In this document: positions 35,386 through 43,425 of the stretch, in pieces
Position numbering within the stretch: position 1 is the stretch's first letter
Layout of the letters: the number at the start of each line of letters is the position of its first letter
Assembly: GCA_020445745.1 (NCBI GenBank)
Contig: JAGRGB010000081.1
Span: 1 to 44,159 of the forward strand
DNA length: 44,159 nucleotides
Direction: 5' to 3'
Source: Rhodocyclaceae bacterium
GTDB taxonomy: Bacteria; Pseudomonadota; Gammaproteobacteria; Burkholderiales; Rhodocyclaceae
Made by a program: the position numbers and the translations under genes
The notes under the pieces: generated by a model
Told to the model about the DNA's origin: nothing
Databases searched by the model: none
Seen by the model: the letters and a program-made list of their open reading frames with translations, nothing else

Positions 35386-36234
35386 TCACGCGTCCAGTTC
35401 GAGCAGCAGCGGCTGGTGGTCCGACGCCGCGGTATCGGAGAGGACTTCGATGTGCCGCAGCCGCGCCGCGAGTTCGTCGCTGACGAAGAAGTAGTCGCAG
35501 CAGTAGGGGTGATCGGGCCAGTCGGCACCGTGCAGGCCGACGCTGGGCGCATGCGCGACACCGCCGTGCACGATGCGCCAGGCGTCCGACCACACCGCCT
35601 GGCCGTCGTCTGCTGCGGTAAGGGTGGCCATTTCCGGCGCCTCCGGCGCAAAGTTGAAGTCGCCGCACAGCACCGCCGCCGGCGGACGGCGGGGGCCCCC
35701 AAACAGCGAATCGGCGCGTGCCGGACGCTGCTGGACACCCTCCGCGGCGATTTCCCGCTGCCAGTCGCGCAAGGCCGCCACCTGGGCCCGGCGCTGCAGC
35801 ACCGAGTAGTACTCGAGGTGGGTCGTCAGCACTCGCAGGTCACCGCCCGGGCGCTCCAGCACCACTTCCAGACAGACGCGCTGCATGCTTCGCACGGCCG
35901 GATCGGCCGGTGCCGGCAACGGCCGGCGCCAGATCTGGCCGACCGGGCCGGCCACCAGCATCAGGTTGCCGAAACTCCGGCATCCATTGGCCCCGTCACC
36001 GCGTTCCAGCGCCGGAGCGTAGAGCGCCATGTGCTGCGGAAAGGCGGCGGCGAACACTGCCGGCCCGTCGATCGGAGACGCCTGACCGGCAAGGCCGGGC
36101 CAGTCGAGGGCAAGCTCCTGCAGGCAGATCGCGTCGAGCGGTCCGCAGGCCTGGATGCGCGCGATCGTTCTGTGAAGGTCTACACGGCCGTCCGCCCCCC
36201 GCCCCCACTGGATGTTCCAACTCAGGATGCGCAT
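35386..36234 (-). CDS. Endonuclease/exonuclease/phosphatase-fold metal hydrolase
   Basis: 282 aa, cytoplasmic. EEP-superfamily motifs in order: LSWNIQWGRG (metal-site Asn), CLQELALDW (metal Glu), LTTHLEYYS, LCGDFNFAPE (catalytic Asp/Asn), DYFFVSDEL, and the terminal catalytic SDHQPLLLEL. The active site is therefore complete. Members act on phosphodiesters of DNA, RNA, inositol phosphates or lipids, and the substrate is not fixed by this sequence. AGGAG lies 6 nt before ATG 36234. It is divergent from the PilZ-like gene. Confidence 0.9.
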   Translation of the reverse strand: MRILSWNIQWGRGADGRVDLHRTIARIQACGPLDAICLQELALDWPGLAGQASPIDGPAVFAAAFPQHMALYAPALERGDGANGCRSFGNLMLVAGPVGQIWRRPLPAPADPAVRSMQRVCLEVVLERPGGDLRVLTTHLEYYSVLQRRAQVAALRDWQREIAAEGVQQRPARADSLFGGPRRPPAAVLCGDFNFAPEAPEMATLTAADDGQAVWSDAWRIVHGGVAHAPSVGLHGADWPDHPYCCDYFFVSDELAARLRHIEVLSDTAASDHQPLLLELDA

Positions 36235-36380
36235 CGTGAACTCCTGCCTGGTTCGTGTTCACATATTTCTTCAAACCGTCGAGTTTGTCATCGATTGCGC
36301 GCGACGGCGTGGGATAGACTTCCGCACTCCTGGAACGGTCGGAACGACACTCGGGCGCCCGCGCCCGCCCGCGCCCATCA

Positions 36381-37922
36381 ATGCCTGACCCCCGAGACAA
36401 GTTCCGACCGAAGGCCGGCCTCGCATCGATCGACGACGCCGGCGCCGGCCGCGATCCCGAGCGGGACGCGTGGCTCGGCAGCCTCAGATCGCGGCGGCCG
36501 GAAGAGGCGGTCCGCCTGATCGACGAGCGCCTGAACATGCTGCAGGCGGCACAGCTCGGCGCCGCCGAGACGATCGCCGAACTGGGCATGATCCTCCACG
36601 CACTGACCGGCGTGCTGGCGCGTCACGAGGCTGCACGCATTCGCGACGAGATTGCCGTGGCGCCGTTCGAGGCCGATCTGGTCGGCGCCTTCCTGATGCA
36701 CTTCAAGCGGATCGCCGCCTGGTATCTGGAAGCTGCCGAGGCGGTCGTGCCGCGCTGGTATCGGAGGAGCCAGGATTCGGTCTACGACGTCGCGCTGATC
36801 CAGGGCGCCACCGCGGTACTGCATCGGATCGAACTCGCCCACCGTGTCTATGCGCGCAGTTCGCCGTCGGCATGGCGCCTGTTGTGCCGCTTCACGAAGA
36901 TGGCGCTGGCGCGTGGCGGCGACGACGGAGAATACCTGCAAACGGAGATCGAGCGCCTGCACGCCCGAGCCCTGCTGTTCGAGCTGGCCGATCCCAATCG
37001 CCTCCGTCCGGCGGCTTCCGAACTGCTGCGCGCCTACCTGAAGCGCCACGGCCCGCTGGCCCGCATCGTGCAGTCCCGCTCGCTGTCGGTGGACGATCGC
37101 CGCCAACCCGGGGTGTATGTGCTCGACTGCGACGGGCGCCGCGTCCGACGGGCGGCGTCGGGCAGTCGCGGCGAGCCCGCCGCAGGGGCGCTGGTCCTCG
37201 ACGCGCGGCAGTTGCTGGCGCGACTCGAGCGCCAGCGCGCCGGGCTGGCTGCCGGCGTCGATCCGGCGCGCCTGGGCCTGCCGCGCGAGGCCCGGCAGCC
37301 GGATTTCCAGGATTTCCTGAAAGGCCTGGCGAGCCGCTGGCAAGGTCGCCGTGGGCGCAAGCACAGCCGCAACCGCTTCCTGCCCCGGGCAACCGTGGCG
37401 GTCGGATTCGAGGAGGTCCTGGCGCGCCTCGGCGCCCGCCGGACCGGAACGCGGCCCACTGCCGCGGACGCGACAGATCGTTGGCTGATCATCAACGAAT
37501 CGGCCGCCGGCTTCGGCCTGTCGCAGCTTGCCAGCCCGCCGCGGGGCATCCGTGTCGGTGACCTGTGCTGCGTCCAGGCGGACGGACGCGCCGAGCTCCA
37601 TCTCGGCCTGATCCGGCGTGCCCAGTTCCGCAGCCCCCACAGTTCGGTCCTGGGGATCGAACTGATCGGCAGCAACGGCGAGCGCTGCGAGGTGATCGAT
37701 CCGTCGCGTGACGGACACGCCCGCGACGCGAAACCGGTGATTCGCGTCGGCCGCCTGCCCGGCCGCACCACCGGCTCGGGCCTGATCTGCAGCGCCGGCG
37801 ACGTCGGCGAAGGCGAGCCGGTTCTGCTCGTTTCCGCCGACGGAACGCGCCTTGCCCGCGTCGCCGGCGTCGCGCCGGTCGCCAACGACGTCGATCTGGT
37901 ATTGCTCGAACCGGAGCCCTGA
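36381..37922 (+). CDS. Large cytoplasmic protein with a C-terminal PilZ-like domain
   Basis: 513 aa, no signal peptide or membrane segment. The first 250 or so residues are helical (LMHFKRIAAWYLEAAEAVVPRWY, ALIQGATAVLHRIELAHRVYAR). The C-terminal part, residues about 366-433, has a beta pattern resembling PilZ: RWLIINESAAGFGLS, then IRVGDLCCVQ, then LGLIRRA and VLGIELIG. The canonical RxxxR and DxSxxG c-di-GMP signature appears degenerate (NESAAGFG is the D/NxSxxG-like piece). A link to c-di-GMP signalling is a hypothesis only. It is monocistronic in appearance; 240 bp separate it from the CDF gene. Confidence 0.7.
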   Translation: MPDPRDKFRPKAGLASIDDAGAGRDPERDAWLGSLRSRRPEEAVRLIDERLNMLQAAQLGAAETIAELGMILHALTGVLARHEAARIRDEIAVAPFEADLVGAFLMHFKRIAAWYLEAAEAVVPRWYRRSQDSVYDVALIQGATAVLHRIELAHRVYARSSPSAWRLLCRFTKMALARGGDDGEYLQTEIERLHARALLFELADPNRLRPAASELLRAYLKRHGPLARIVQSRSLSVDDRRQPGVYVLDCDGRRVRRAASGSRGEPAAGALVLDARQLLARLERQRAGLAAGVDPARLGLPREARQPDFQDFLKGLASRWQGRRGRKHSRNRFLPRATVAVGFEEVLARLGARRTGTRPTAADATDRWLIINESAAGFGLSQLASPPRGIRVGDLCCVQADGRAELHLGLIRRAQFRSPHSSVLGIELIGSNGERCEVIDPSRDGHARDAKPVIRVGRLPGRTTGSGLICSAGDVGEGEPVLLVSADGTRLARVAGVAPVANDVDLVLLEPEP

Positions 37923-37955
37923 GCCGCCGCCGGCTGGCCGACCGGCCACCGCTTC

Positions 37956-37968
37956 CACCATAATGGTG
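37956..37968. promoter_or_regulatory. Palindrome around a -10-like CATAAT, upstream of the CDF zinc exporter gene
   Basis: CACCAT-A-ATGGTG, a 13-bp perfect palindrome, lying about 195 bp before the exporter start, with CATAAT at its centre. It could be an operator overlapping a promoter. No -35 is obvious, and the distance to the gene is long. Confidence 0.25.
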
Positions 37969-38162
37969 CGTGGCCCGGCAATCGTCGCGGACCGGCTGCG
38001 ACCGCGGACAGCGCTGCCGTGACGTGCGGGCGAGCCTGCGGCCGGCCGGAAGCGTCTGCGGCGCCACGGCCATGCCGTCGGAACCGCGACCGGACATCCG
38101 CCGGCGCGGCCTCGTCCCGGCCGAGGTCCCGTTCGAACCCGTCCGCCATTGCCGGTGTACTC

Positions 38163-39131
38163 ATGCACGCATCGCACCGCCATCACCAGCACAGCCACGG
38201 CCACCACGAACAGCGGGCGGCGGGCAGCGAGCGCCGTCTGCTGCTGGCGCTCGCCCTGACCCTCGGTTTCGCCGGCATCGAGGCCGCGGCCGGCTGGCAC
38301 GCCGATTCGCTGTCCCTGCTCGGCGACGCCGGCCACATGCTGACCGACAGCCTGGCGCTGGGCATCGCCGCGCTCGCCGCGGTGCTCGCACGGCGCCCAC
38401 CGACCCCGCGCCACAGCTACGGCCTCGCGCGCAGCAAGACACTGGCCGCATTCGCCAACGCGCTGTTCATGCTGCTACTGATCTCGGCCCTGCTGTGGCA
38501 GTCGTTGCAGCGCCTGGACACGCCCCGACCGGTGGATGCCGATACCGTCACCGTGGTCGCCCTGATCGGCCTCGTGATCAACGTCGTGGTCGCGACCCTG
38601 CTGGCGGGCCATGGCCACGATCTCAACACCCGCGCCGCGCTGCTGCACGTGATCGGCGACCTGCTCGGCTCGATCGCCGCGCTGGCTTCGGGCGTTCTGA
38701 TCAAGCTTACCGGGTGGATGCCGGTCGATGCCCTGCTGGCGATGCTGATCGCCGGATTGATCGCCGCCTCGACGCTCGGCCTGCTGCGCTCGGCGATGCA
38801 TACCCTGATGAACGGCGTACCGCGTGATCTGTCGCTGCCGGAGGTCGGTCGTCGGCTGGCCGGCGTCGATGGCGTCAATGGCGTGCATGACCTCCACATC
38901 TGGGAACTCGACGACCAGCGCATTGCGCTGTCAGCCCACGTCAGCGTCCGCGACATGGGCGACTGGCCGCAGGTGCTGGCGCGTCTGCAGCGCTGCGCAC
39001 GGGAGGCGTTCGGTATCGAACACCCCACCTTCCAGCCCGAACCCGTGGCAGTGCAGCCGCTAACCTACGTGCCGTCGCCGCCGTCGCCGGATCGCCACGG
39101 CGAAACCGCCGTCAGCGGCGGCCCGCGCTAA
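38163..39131 (+). CDS. Cation diffusion facilitator (CzcD/ZitB-type zinc exporter)
   Basis: An inner-membrane proton-coupled exporter of Zn(II) and related metals; 322 aa. A His-rich N-terminus (HHQHSHGHH) is followed by six transmembrane helices. The transport-site motifs HxxxD are seen twice: H58/D62 in GDAGHMLTDSLAL (TM2) and H162/D166 in LHVIGDLLGS (TM5). That His/Asp set is typical of zinc-selecting members. The C-terminal cytoplasmic domain has VHDLHIWELD. ATG 38163 is chosen because it begins the His-rich segment; upstream open frame codons look non-coding. Confidence 0.94.
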   Translation: MHASHRHHQHSHGHHEQRAAGSERRLLLALALTLGFAGIEAAAGWHADSLSLLGDAGHMLTDSLALGIAALAAVLARRPPTPRHSYGLARSKTLAAFANALFMLLLISALLWQSLQRLDTPRPVDADTVTVVALIGLVINVVVATLLAGHGHDLNTRAALLHVIGDLLGSIAALASGVLIKLTGWMPVDALLAMLIAGLIAASTLGLLRSAMHTLMNGVPRDLSLPEVGRRLAGVDGVNGVHDLHIWELDDQRIALSAHVSVRDMGDWPQVLARLQRCAREAFGIEHPTFQPEPVAVQPLTYVPSPPSPDRHGETAVSGGPR

Positions 39132-39162
39132 ACTCGCGCGATTCCGCGCCGAAAATGCGTGT

Positions 39163-40014
39163 ATGCACTCCGCTCAAGAACTCGTACATTGCATGGACCG
39201 GCTCGCTTCGCTGCCAACGGTATTCCATCGCATTCAGGCCGAACTGGACTCGCCGGACGCCTCGGTGACCCGCTTGTCCCACCTGATCGCCTCGGATCCG
39301 GCGCTCACCGCCATGCTGCTCAAGGTGGCCAACAGCGCGCTGTTCGGCTTCTCACAGCGCATCGACACGATCAGCCGGGCGGTCACGGTGCTCGGGCTGC
39401 AGCAGGTGCGCGAGCTGTCGGTGGCGATCCTGGTGACCCGCACGTTCACCAGCCTCGAATCCCGCCACGTCGATCCGGTGATGTTCTGGCGCAGCAGCGT
39501 GCTGCGCGCGGTGGCCTGCCGCGCCGCCTTCCACGTCAGTTCGGGCCAACGCCAGGAGCGCGGCTTCGTGACCGGACTGCTGGCCAACCTGGGGCACATG
39601 GTGATGTTCCTGACGGTACCCGAACTGGCGATCGTCGCCGCCAACCGGGCAGCCGAGGAAAGTGCCGACCTGGCGACGGTGGAACGTTCGGTGGTCGGCT
39701 GCGACCACGCCGAGATCGGCGGCTGCCTGGCCGACGCCTGGGGACTGCCGCCGGCCATCGGCATTGCGATCAGCGCCCAGCACCAGCCCGGCCTGGCGGG
39801 CACCAACGGCCGCGAGGCGTGGATGCTGTACCTCGCCAACCGCATCGTCATCGCCGAGAACGGCCACATCGCCTCGGACGACGTGGCGGCCGAACTCGAT
39901 CCGCTGGCCTGGCAGGCGACCAGCCTGCAACCCGAGCAATTTGCGGCGATCCGTGAGGAAGCCGAACTGAATCTGGCATCCGCCCTGTCCCTCTTCTACC
40001 CGCGCTACCAGTGA
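39163..40014 (+). CDS. HDOD-domain protein (first of a coupled pair)
   Basis: A cytoplasmic signalling-type protein of 283 aa consisting almost wholly of one HDOD domain: LASLPTVFHRIQAEL, VTRLSHLIASDPALTAMLLKVANSALFGF, and ISRAVTVLGLQQVRELSVAILV. The HD-like stretch GCDHAEIGGCLADAWGLPPAIGIAI is present. HDOD proteins lack the catalytic HD pair and act as regulatory modules in signal transduction. The stop overlaps the next HDOD gene (GTGA), so both are translated together. Confidence 0.92.
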   Translation: MHSAQELVHCMDRLASLPTVFHRIQAELDSPDASVTRLSHLIASDPALTAMLLKVANSALFGFSQRIDTISRAVTVLGLQQVRELSVAILVTRTFTSLESRHVDPVMFWRSSVLRAVACRAAFHVSSGQRQERGFVTGLLANLGHMVMFLTVPELAIVAANRAAEESADLATVERSVVGCDHAEIGGCLADAWGLPPAIGIAISAQHQPGLAGTNGREAWMLYLANRIVIAENGHIASDDVAAELDPLAWQATSLQPEQFAAIREEAELNLASALSLFYPRYQ

Positions 40015-40916
40015 GCGCCGCGACGATGGCCGAGACTGCGCAGGTGCGCGCGACCGATCTGGTGGAACGCTGCTCCGCCGAGCTCGCGCTACCGCCGGAC
40101 TACGCCGCCCTGCGCCGGATCCTCGAGGACCCCCACGGCACCGCCCTGCAGATGTCGCGGGCACTGGATCTGCGCCCGCAGCTGGCCACGCGCCTGCTCG
40201 CATTGCTGTCGGGTCCACTGCACTCGCCGACCGGCGAACACTGGAGCATCGAACGCGCGGTCAATCGGCTCGGCATGCAGCGCCTCGTCGACCTGTCACT
40301 GCTGTGCCTGCTGCCGCTGGCCCTGGAGCGGCTCGACAGCGCCCTCCATCACTGCGACTTCTGGCCGCTGTCGGTGCGCTGCGGCCTCGCCGCCCGCGCC
40401 ATTGCCGCGATCTGCCGGTGCCCCGAGCGCGACCGCCTGATGTGCGCCGGCTGCCTGATGCCCCTCGGCATGGCGCTGCTTTGGCACGCCAATCCACGCG
40501 CATCGCGACGCGTGGCGCGCGCTCTGCCGACTGCCGACGACAGCCTGGTCGCGCTGCAACGCAAGAAGATGGGCACCGACCACATCACGGTCACCTGCGC
40601 CCTGCTGGGGCAATGGCAGGTGCCGGCGCCGATCAAGCGTGCGCTGGCCGGCCTGGCGGCGCCGACCGCCGCGGTGCCCTACCATCTCGAAGCGGCGATC
40701 CTCCAGGTGGCGGCCTCGGTGGCCGGTTTTCCCGGCGCGCCACCGGCACCGGCGATAGCGATTCTCGACCTGATCGGACTGGGCAATGTCGCACTGGCCG
40801 GCGTAACGACCGAATCCGCGGGCCTGCGACCGATCTATCAGTTGCTGCTCAGCGGCCGAGCCGCCGTGCCAGGGCACGCCACTGCGCTGCCGACGGATTC
40901 GCAATCAGATACCTGA
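40011..40916 (+). CDS. Second, divergent HDOD-type protein
   Basis: 301 aa. It follows the HDOD layout more loosely: CSAELALPPDYAALRRILED, then LQMSRALDLRPQLATRLLALL, then IERAVNRLGMQRLVDLSLLCL. It is shorter in the middle and lacks the usual GCDHAEIG motif. Starts are GTG 40011 (overlapping the upstream stop) or ATG 40026. The last 68 bp overlap, tail to tail, the hydrogenase maturation protease gene on the other strand. It is probably a diverged duplicate working with the first HDOD protein. Confidence 0.8.
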   Translation: MSAATMAETAQVRATDLVERCSAELALPPDYAALRRILEDPHGTALQMSRALDLRPQLATRLLALLSGPLHSPTGEHWSIERAVNRLGMQRLVDLSLLCLLPLALERLDSALHHCDFWPLSVRCGLAARAIAAICRCPERDRLMCAGCLMPLGMALLWHANPRASRRVARALPTADDSLVALQRKKMGTDHITVTCALLGQWQVPAPIKRALAGLAAPTAAVPYHLEAAILQVAASVAGFPGAPPAPAIAILDLIGLGNVALAGVTTESAGLRPIYQLLLSGRAAVPGHATALPTDSQSDT

Positions 40917-41406
40917 GCACGCCCCAGCCGAAGGCCAGTACCAGGCGACCCGACGGGCCGAGCGGCCGACCGAGCCCGAAATCCTCCCCACGCAGCGAAA
41001 GCTGCCAGGCCGGCGGCCGCGGCTGGCCGATGCGGTCGGCGACCGCCAGCACCTCGGCCGGCGTCAATACATGGGAAGCCTGGCCGCAGCCGGCGTCGGC
41101 ATCGATCTCGCCCAGGCACACCGGCGCCCGCTGGCTGCGGTGCGCATCGATGAACAGCGCCCGCCGGGCGCCGGCCAGCTCGAGCGCGTGCTCGAGCTGG
41201 AACTGGAAATCGCTGATCAGCCGCAGGCCCGGCAGCGGCAGCACGGCCAGGCGCTCCGCCAGCAACGGGCCCAGGGCATCGTCGCCGCGCGCCGGATTGC
41301 CGGCGGCCAACACCACCAGATCGCACGCGCGGGCGGGCGGAGGACAGCCGGCGCGAGCCGGCTCGCCGCAGGCCGCCGGACGCAGGCGCGAGACCGCGGC
41401 GCTCAT
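40849..41406 (-). CDS. hoxW: Hydrogenase maturation protease for HoxH
   Basis: An endopeptidase that cleaves the C-terminal extension of HoxH after nickel insertion; 185 aa. The HycI/HoxW fold is visible: DLVVLAAGNPARGDDALGPLLAERL (nickel-sensing Asp/Glu region), LISDFQFQLEHALELAGARRALFIDAHR, and SHVLTPAEVLAVADRIG with the conserved His. The start overlaps the hoxH stop (ATGA), which fits a role on HoxH and translational coupling. Its 3' end overlaps the convergent HDOD gene by 68 bp. Confidence 0.9.
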   Translation of the reverse strand: MSAAVSRLRPAACGEPARAGCPPPARACDLVVLAAGNPARGDDALGPLLAERLAVLPLPGLRLISDFQFQLEHALELAGARRALFIDAHRSQRAPVCLGEIDADAGCGQASHVLTPAEVLAVADRIGQPRPPAWQLSLRGEDFGLGRPLGPSGRLVLAFGWGVLRYLIANPSAAQWRALARRLGR

Positions 41407-42872
41407 GATCCACGCTCCAGGGTGTGCATCACCCGGCCGTCGGCCGCAACGCATTCGACGATCAGCGGCATCCGACCGAGGGCGTGGGTGGCGCACGACA
41501 GGCACGGATCGAACGCCCGGATCGCCACCTCGACGTGGTTCAGCAGCCCCTCGTCGAGCACATGCCCGCTCAGGTGCTGGCGCGCCACGCGTCGCACGGC
41601 CGCATTCATCGCCTGGTTGTTGTGGGTCGTGGACACGATCAGGTTGCACCACTCGACGAGGTCGTCGTCATCCACGGTGTAGTGGTGGATCAGCGTGCCG
41701 CGCGGCGCCTCGATGATGCCGACTCCGTCATGTCCCCGCTCGCCGCCGGCCATCAGCTCGCCGGCCGTGAGGTCGGGGTCGCCGAGCATGCCGTGGATCA
41801 GCTCGGCGGCATGGAGCATCTCGATCATCCGCGCCCAATGGTAGGCCAGCGGCGCGTGCTGGATCGCGCCGCCCGCGTAGTCGCGGAACACCCGGCGTTC
41901 GGCTTCGGCCAGCGGCGTCGTGATCTTGTCGCAGTTCTGCACGCGGGCCAGCGGCCCCACCTTGTACCAGCCGCGCTCCGGGCCGAGCCGGGTCACGTAC
42001 GGGAACTTCATGTAGCTCCACGGCTTGACCTCCTCGCTGATGATGTTGCGGTAGTCCTGGTCGCCGACGCCATCGAGTTCGATGCGGCCCTCGGCATCGC
42101 GCAGCCGCAGCACGCCGTCGTAGAGTTCGAGCGCGCCGTCACCCGGGTGCACCAGGCTCATCAGCGCGCTCGGCTCGCGGCCGAAGCTGTCGTAGAGGGC
42201 CGGATCGGCCTCGTGCAGGCGACGCACCAGTTGCACCGCATCCCGCGCCCACGCGACGATGGTCGCCGATTCGGCGGCGAGGCGCTGGCGATCGGCCTCG
42301 GCGAGATGGCGGTTGACCCCGCCGGGGATCGAGCCGGTTCCGTGGATGCGTTTGCCGGCGGTCGCCTCGATGACCTGCTGGCCGAAGCGGCGCAGGGCGA
42401 CGCCGCGGCGGGCGACGTCGGGTTCGGCAGCGGCGACACCGACGATGTTGCGGCGCCCGGGCTCCGAATCGAAGCCGAACAGCAGATCGGGCGAGGCCAG
42501 GTAGAAGAAATGCAGCGCGTGGCTCTGCAGGATCTGGCCGTAGTGCATCAGCCGGCGCAGCTTCTCGGCGCTCGGCGTCAGGCGCCGCACGCCGAGCACC
42601 CGGTCGAGGGCCTTGCTCGCCGCCAGATGGTGGCTGACCGGGCAGATGCCGCACAGGCGCTGCACCATCACCGGCACCTCCCAGTAGGGGCGGCCCTGGA
42701 TGAAGACCTCGAAGCCGCGGAACTCGACGATGTGCAGTCGCGCCTCCCGCACCTCGCCGGCGTCGTCGATCAGCAGCGTGACCTTGCCGTGCCCCTCGAC
42801 CCGCGACACCGGGTCGATCGCGACCCGACGCAGGCCGTCGCGGTCGGATGCGGTTTCCAGTTCGAAGCCCAT
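41403..42872 (-). CDS. hoxH: NAD-linked bidirectional [NiFe] hydrogenase large subunit
   Basis: The catalytic subunit of group 3d [NiFe] hydrogenase; 489 aa. Nickel-site motifs: L1 RVEGHG and RLCGICPVSHHLAASKALD (C74, C77), and L2 DPCLSCATH at 455-463 (C457, C460). A 26-residue C-terminal extension follows H463, which HoxW would remove. ATG 42872 follows GAGG at 5 nt. It lies 7 bp after hoxY and overlaps hoxW. It exchanges electrons between H2 and NAD(H) with HoxFU. Confidence 0.97.
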   Translation of the reverse strand: MGFELETASDRDGLRRVAIDPVSRVEGHGKVTLLIDDAGEVREARLHIVEFRGFEVFIQGRPYWEVPVMVQRLCGICPVSHHLAASKALDRVLGVRRLTPSAEKLRRLMHYGQILQSHALHFFYLASPDLLFGFDSEPGRRNIVGVAAAEPDVARRGVALRRFGQQVIEATAGKRIHGTGSIPGGVNRHLAEADRQRLAAESATIVAWARDAVQLVRRLHEADPALYDSFGREPSALMSLVHPGDGALELYDGVLRLRDAEGRIELDGVGDQDYRNIISEEVKPWSYMKFPYVTRLGPERGWYKVGPLARVQNCDKITTPLAEAERRVFRDYAGGAIQHAPLAYHWARMIEMLHAAELIHGMLGDPDLTAGELMAGGERGHDGVGIIEAPRGTLIHHYTVDDDDLVEWCNLIVSTTHNNQAMNAAVRRVARQHLSGHVLDEGLLNHVEVAIRAFDPCLSCATHALGRMPLIVECVAADGRVMHTLERGS

Positions 42873-42879
42873 CGCGCCC

Positions 42880-43425
42880 TCAGTCGTATTGCAGTGCCGG
42901 ATGGCCGAGACGCGGGCTGCGGCCGCGCACCAGATCCGACAGGAAGGAGTAGATGACGTCGCCGGACGGCGGACAGCCCGGCAGGAAATAGTCGATGCGC
43001 ACGACCTCGTGCACCGGGTGCACCTTGTCGAGCGGCAGCGGCAGCTCGGGGTCGTCCGGTACGCGGCCGCCGGCCAGGCCCTGGCGCGACAGATACACCG
43101 CCTGCAGGCAATGGCCGATGTCCAGGTGATTGCGCTGGGCCGGCAGGCCACCATTGACCGCGCACGCACCGAGCGCCACCAGCGTATGGCAGCGGCGGCG
43201 GAATTCGCGCAGCACGTGGACGTTCTCGGCGTTGCACACGCCGCCCTCGATCAGGCCGATGTCGCAGTCGCCGACGGTCTTGGTGTCGTTCAGCGGCGAG
43301 CGCTCGAATTCGACATGCTCGAGCAGATCGAACAGTCGCTCGTCGATGTCGAGCAGCGACATGTGGCAGCCGAAGCAGCCCGCCAGCGACACCGTCGCCA
43401 CCTTCAGCTTGCGCTGTTCGTTCAT
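42880..43425 (-). CDS. hoxY: NAD-linked [NiFe] hydrogenase small subunit
   Basis: Carries the proximal 4Fe-4S cluster that passes electrons from HoxH to the diaphorase; 181 aa, typically short and without the extra clusters of uptake hydrogenases. Cluster-ligand region: TVSLAGCFGCHMSLLD (C17, C20), LVALGACAVNGG and YFLPGCPPSGD. The start is ATG 43425 with AGGAG 9 nt upstream. The hoxU-to-hoxY junction is unusual: 382 bp of tandem repeats separate them instead of the usual few bases. Confidence 0.96.
   Translation of the reverse strand: MNEQRKLKVATVSLAGCFGCHMSLLDIDERLFDLLEHVEFERSPLNDTKTVGDCDIGLIEGGVCNAENVHVLREFRRRCHTLVALGACAVNGGLPAQRNHLDIGHCLQAVYLSRQGLAGGRVPDDPELPLPLDKVHPVHEVVRIDYFLPGCPPSGDVIYSFLSDLVRGRSPRLGHPALQYD

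Noticed and set aside
41424-42956. Plus-strand frame of 510 codons opposite hoxH
   Set aside because: hoxH carries both nickel-site motifs on the minus strand; the plus frame is its mirror.
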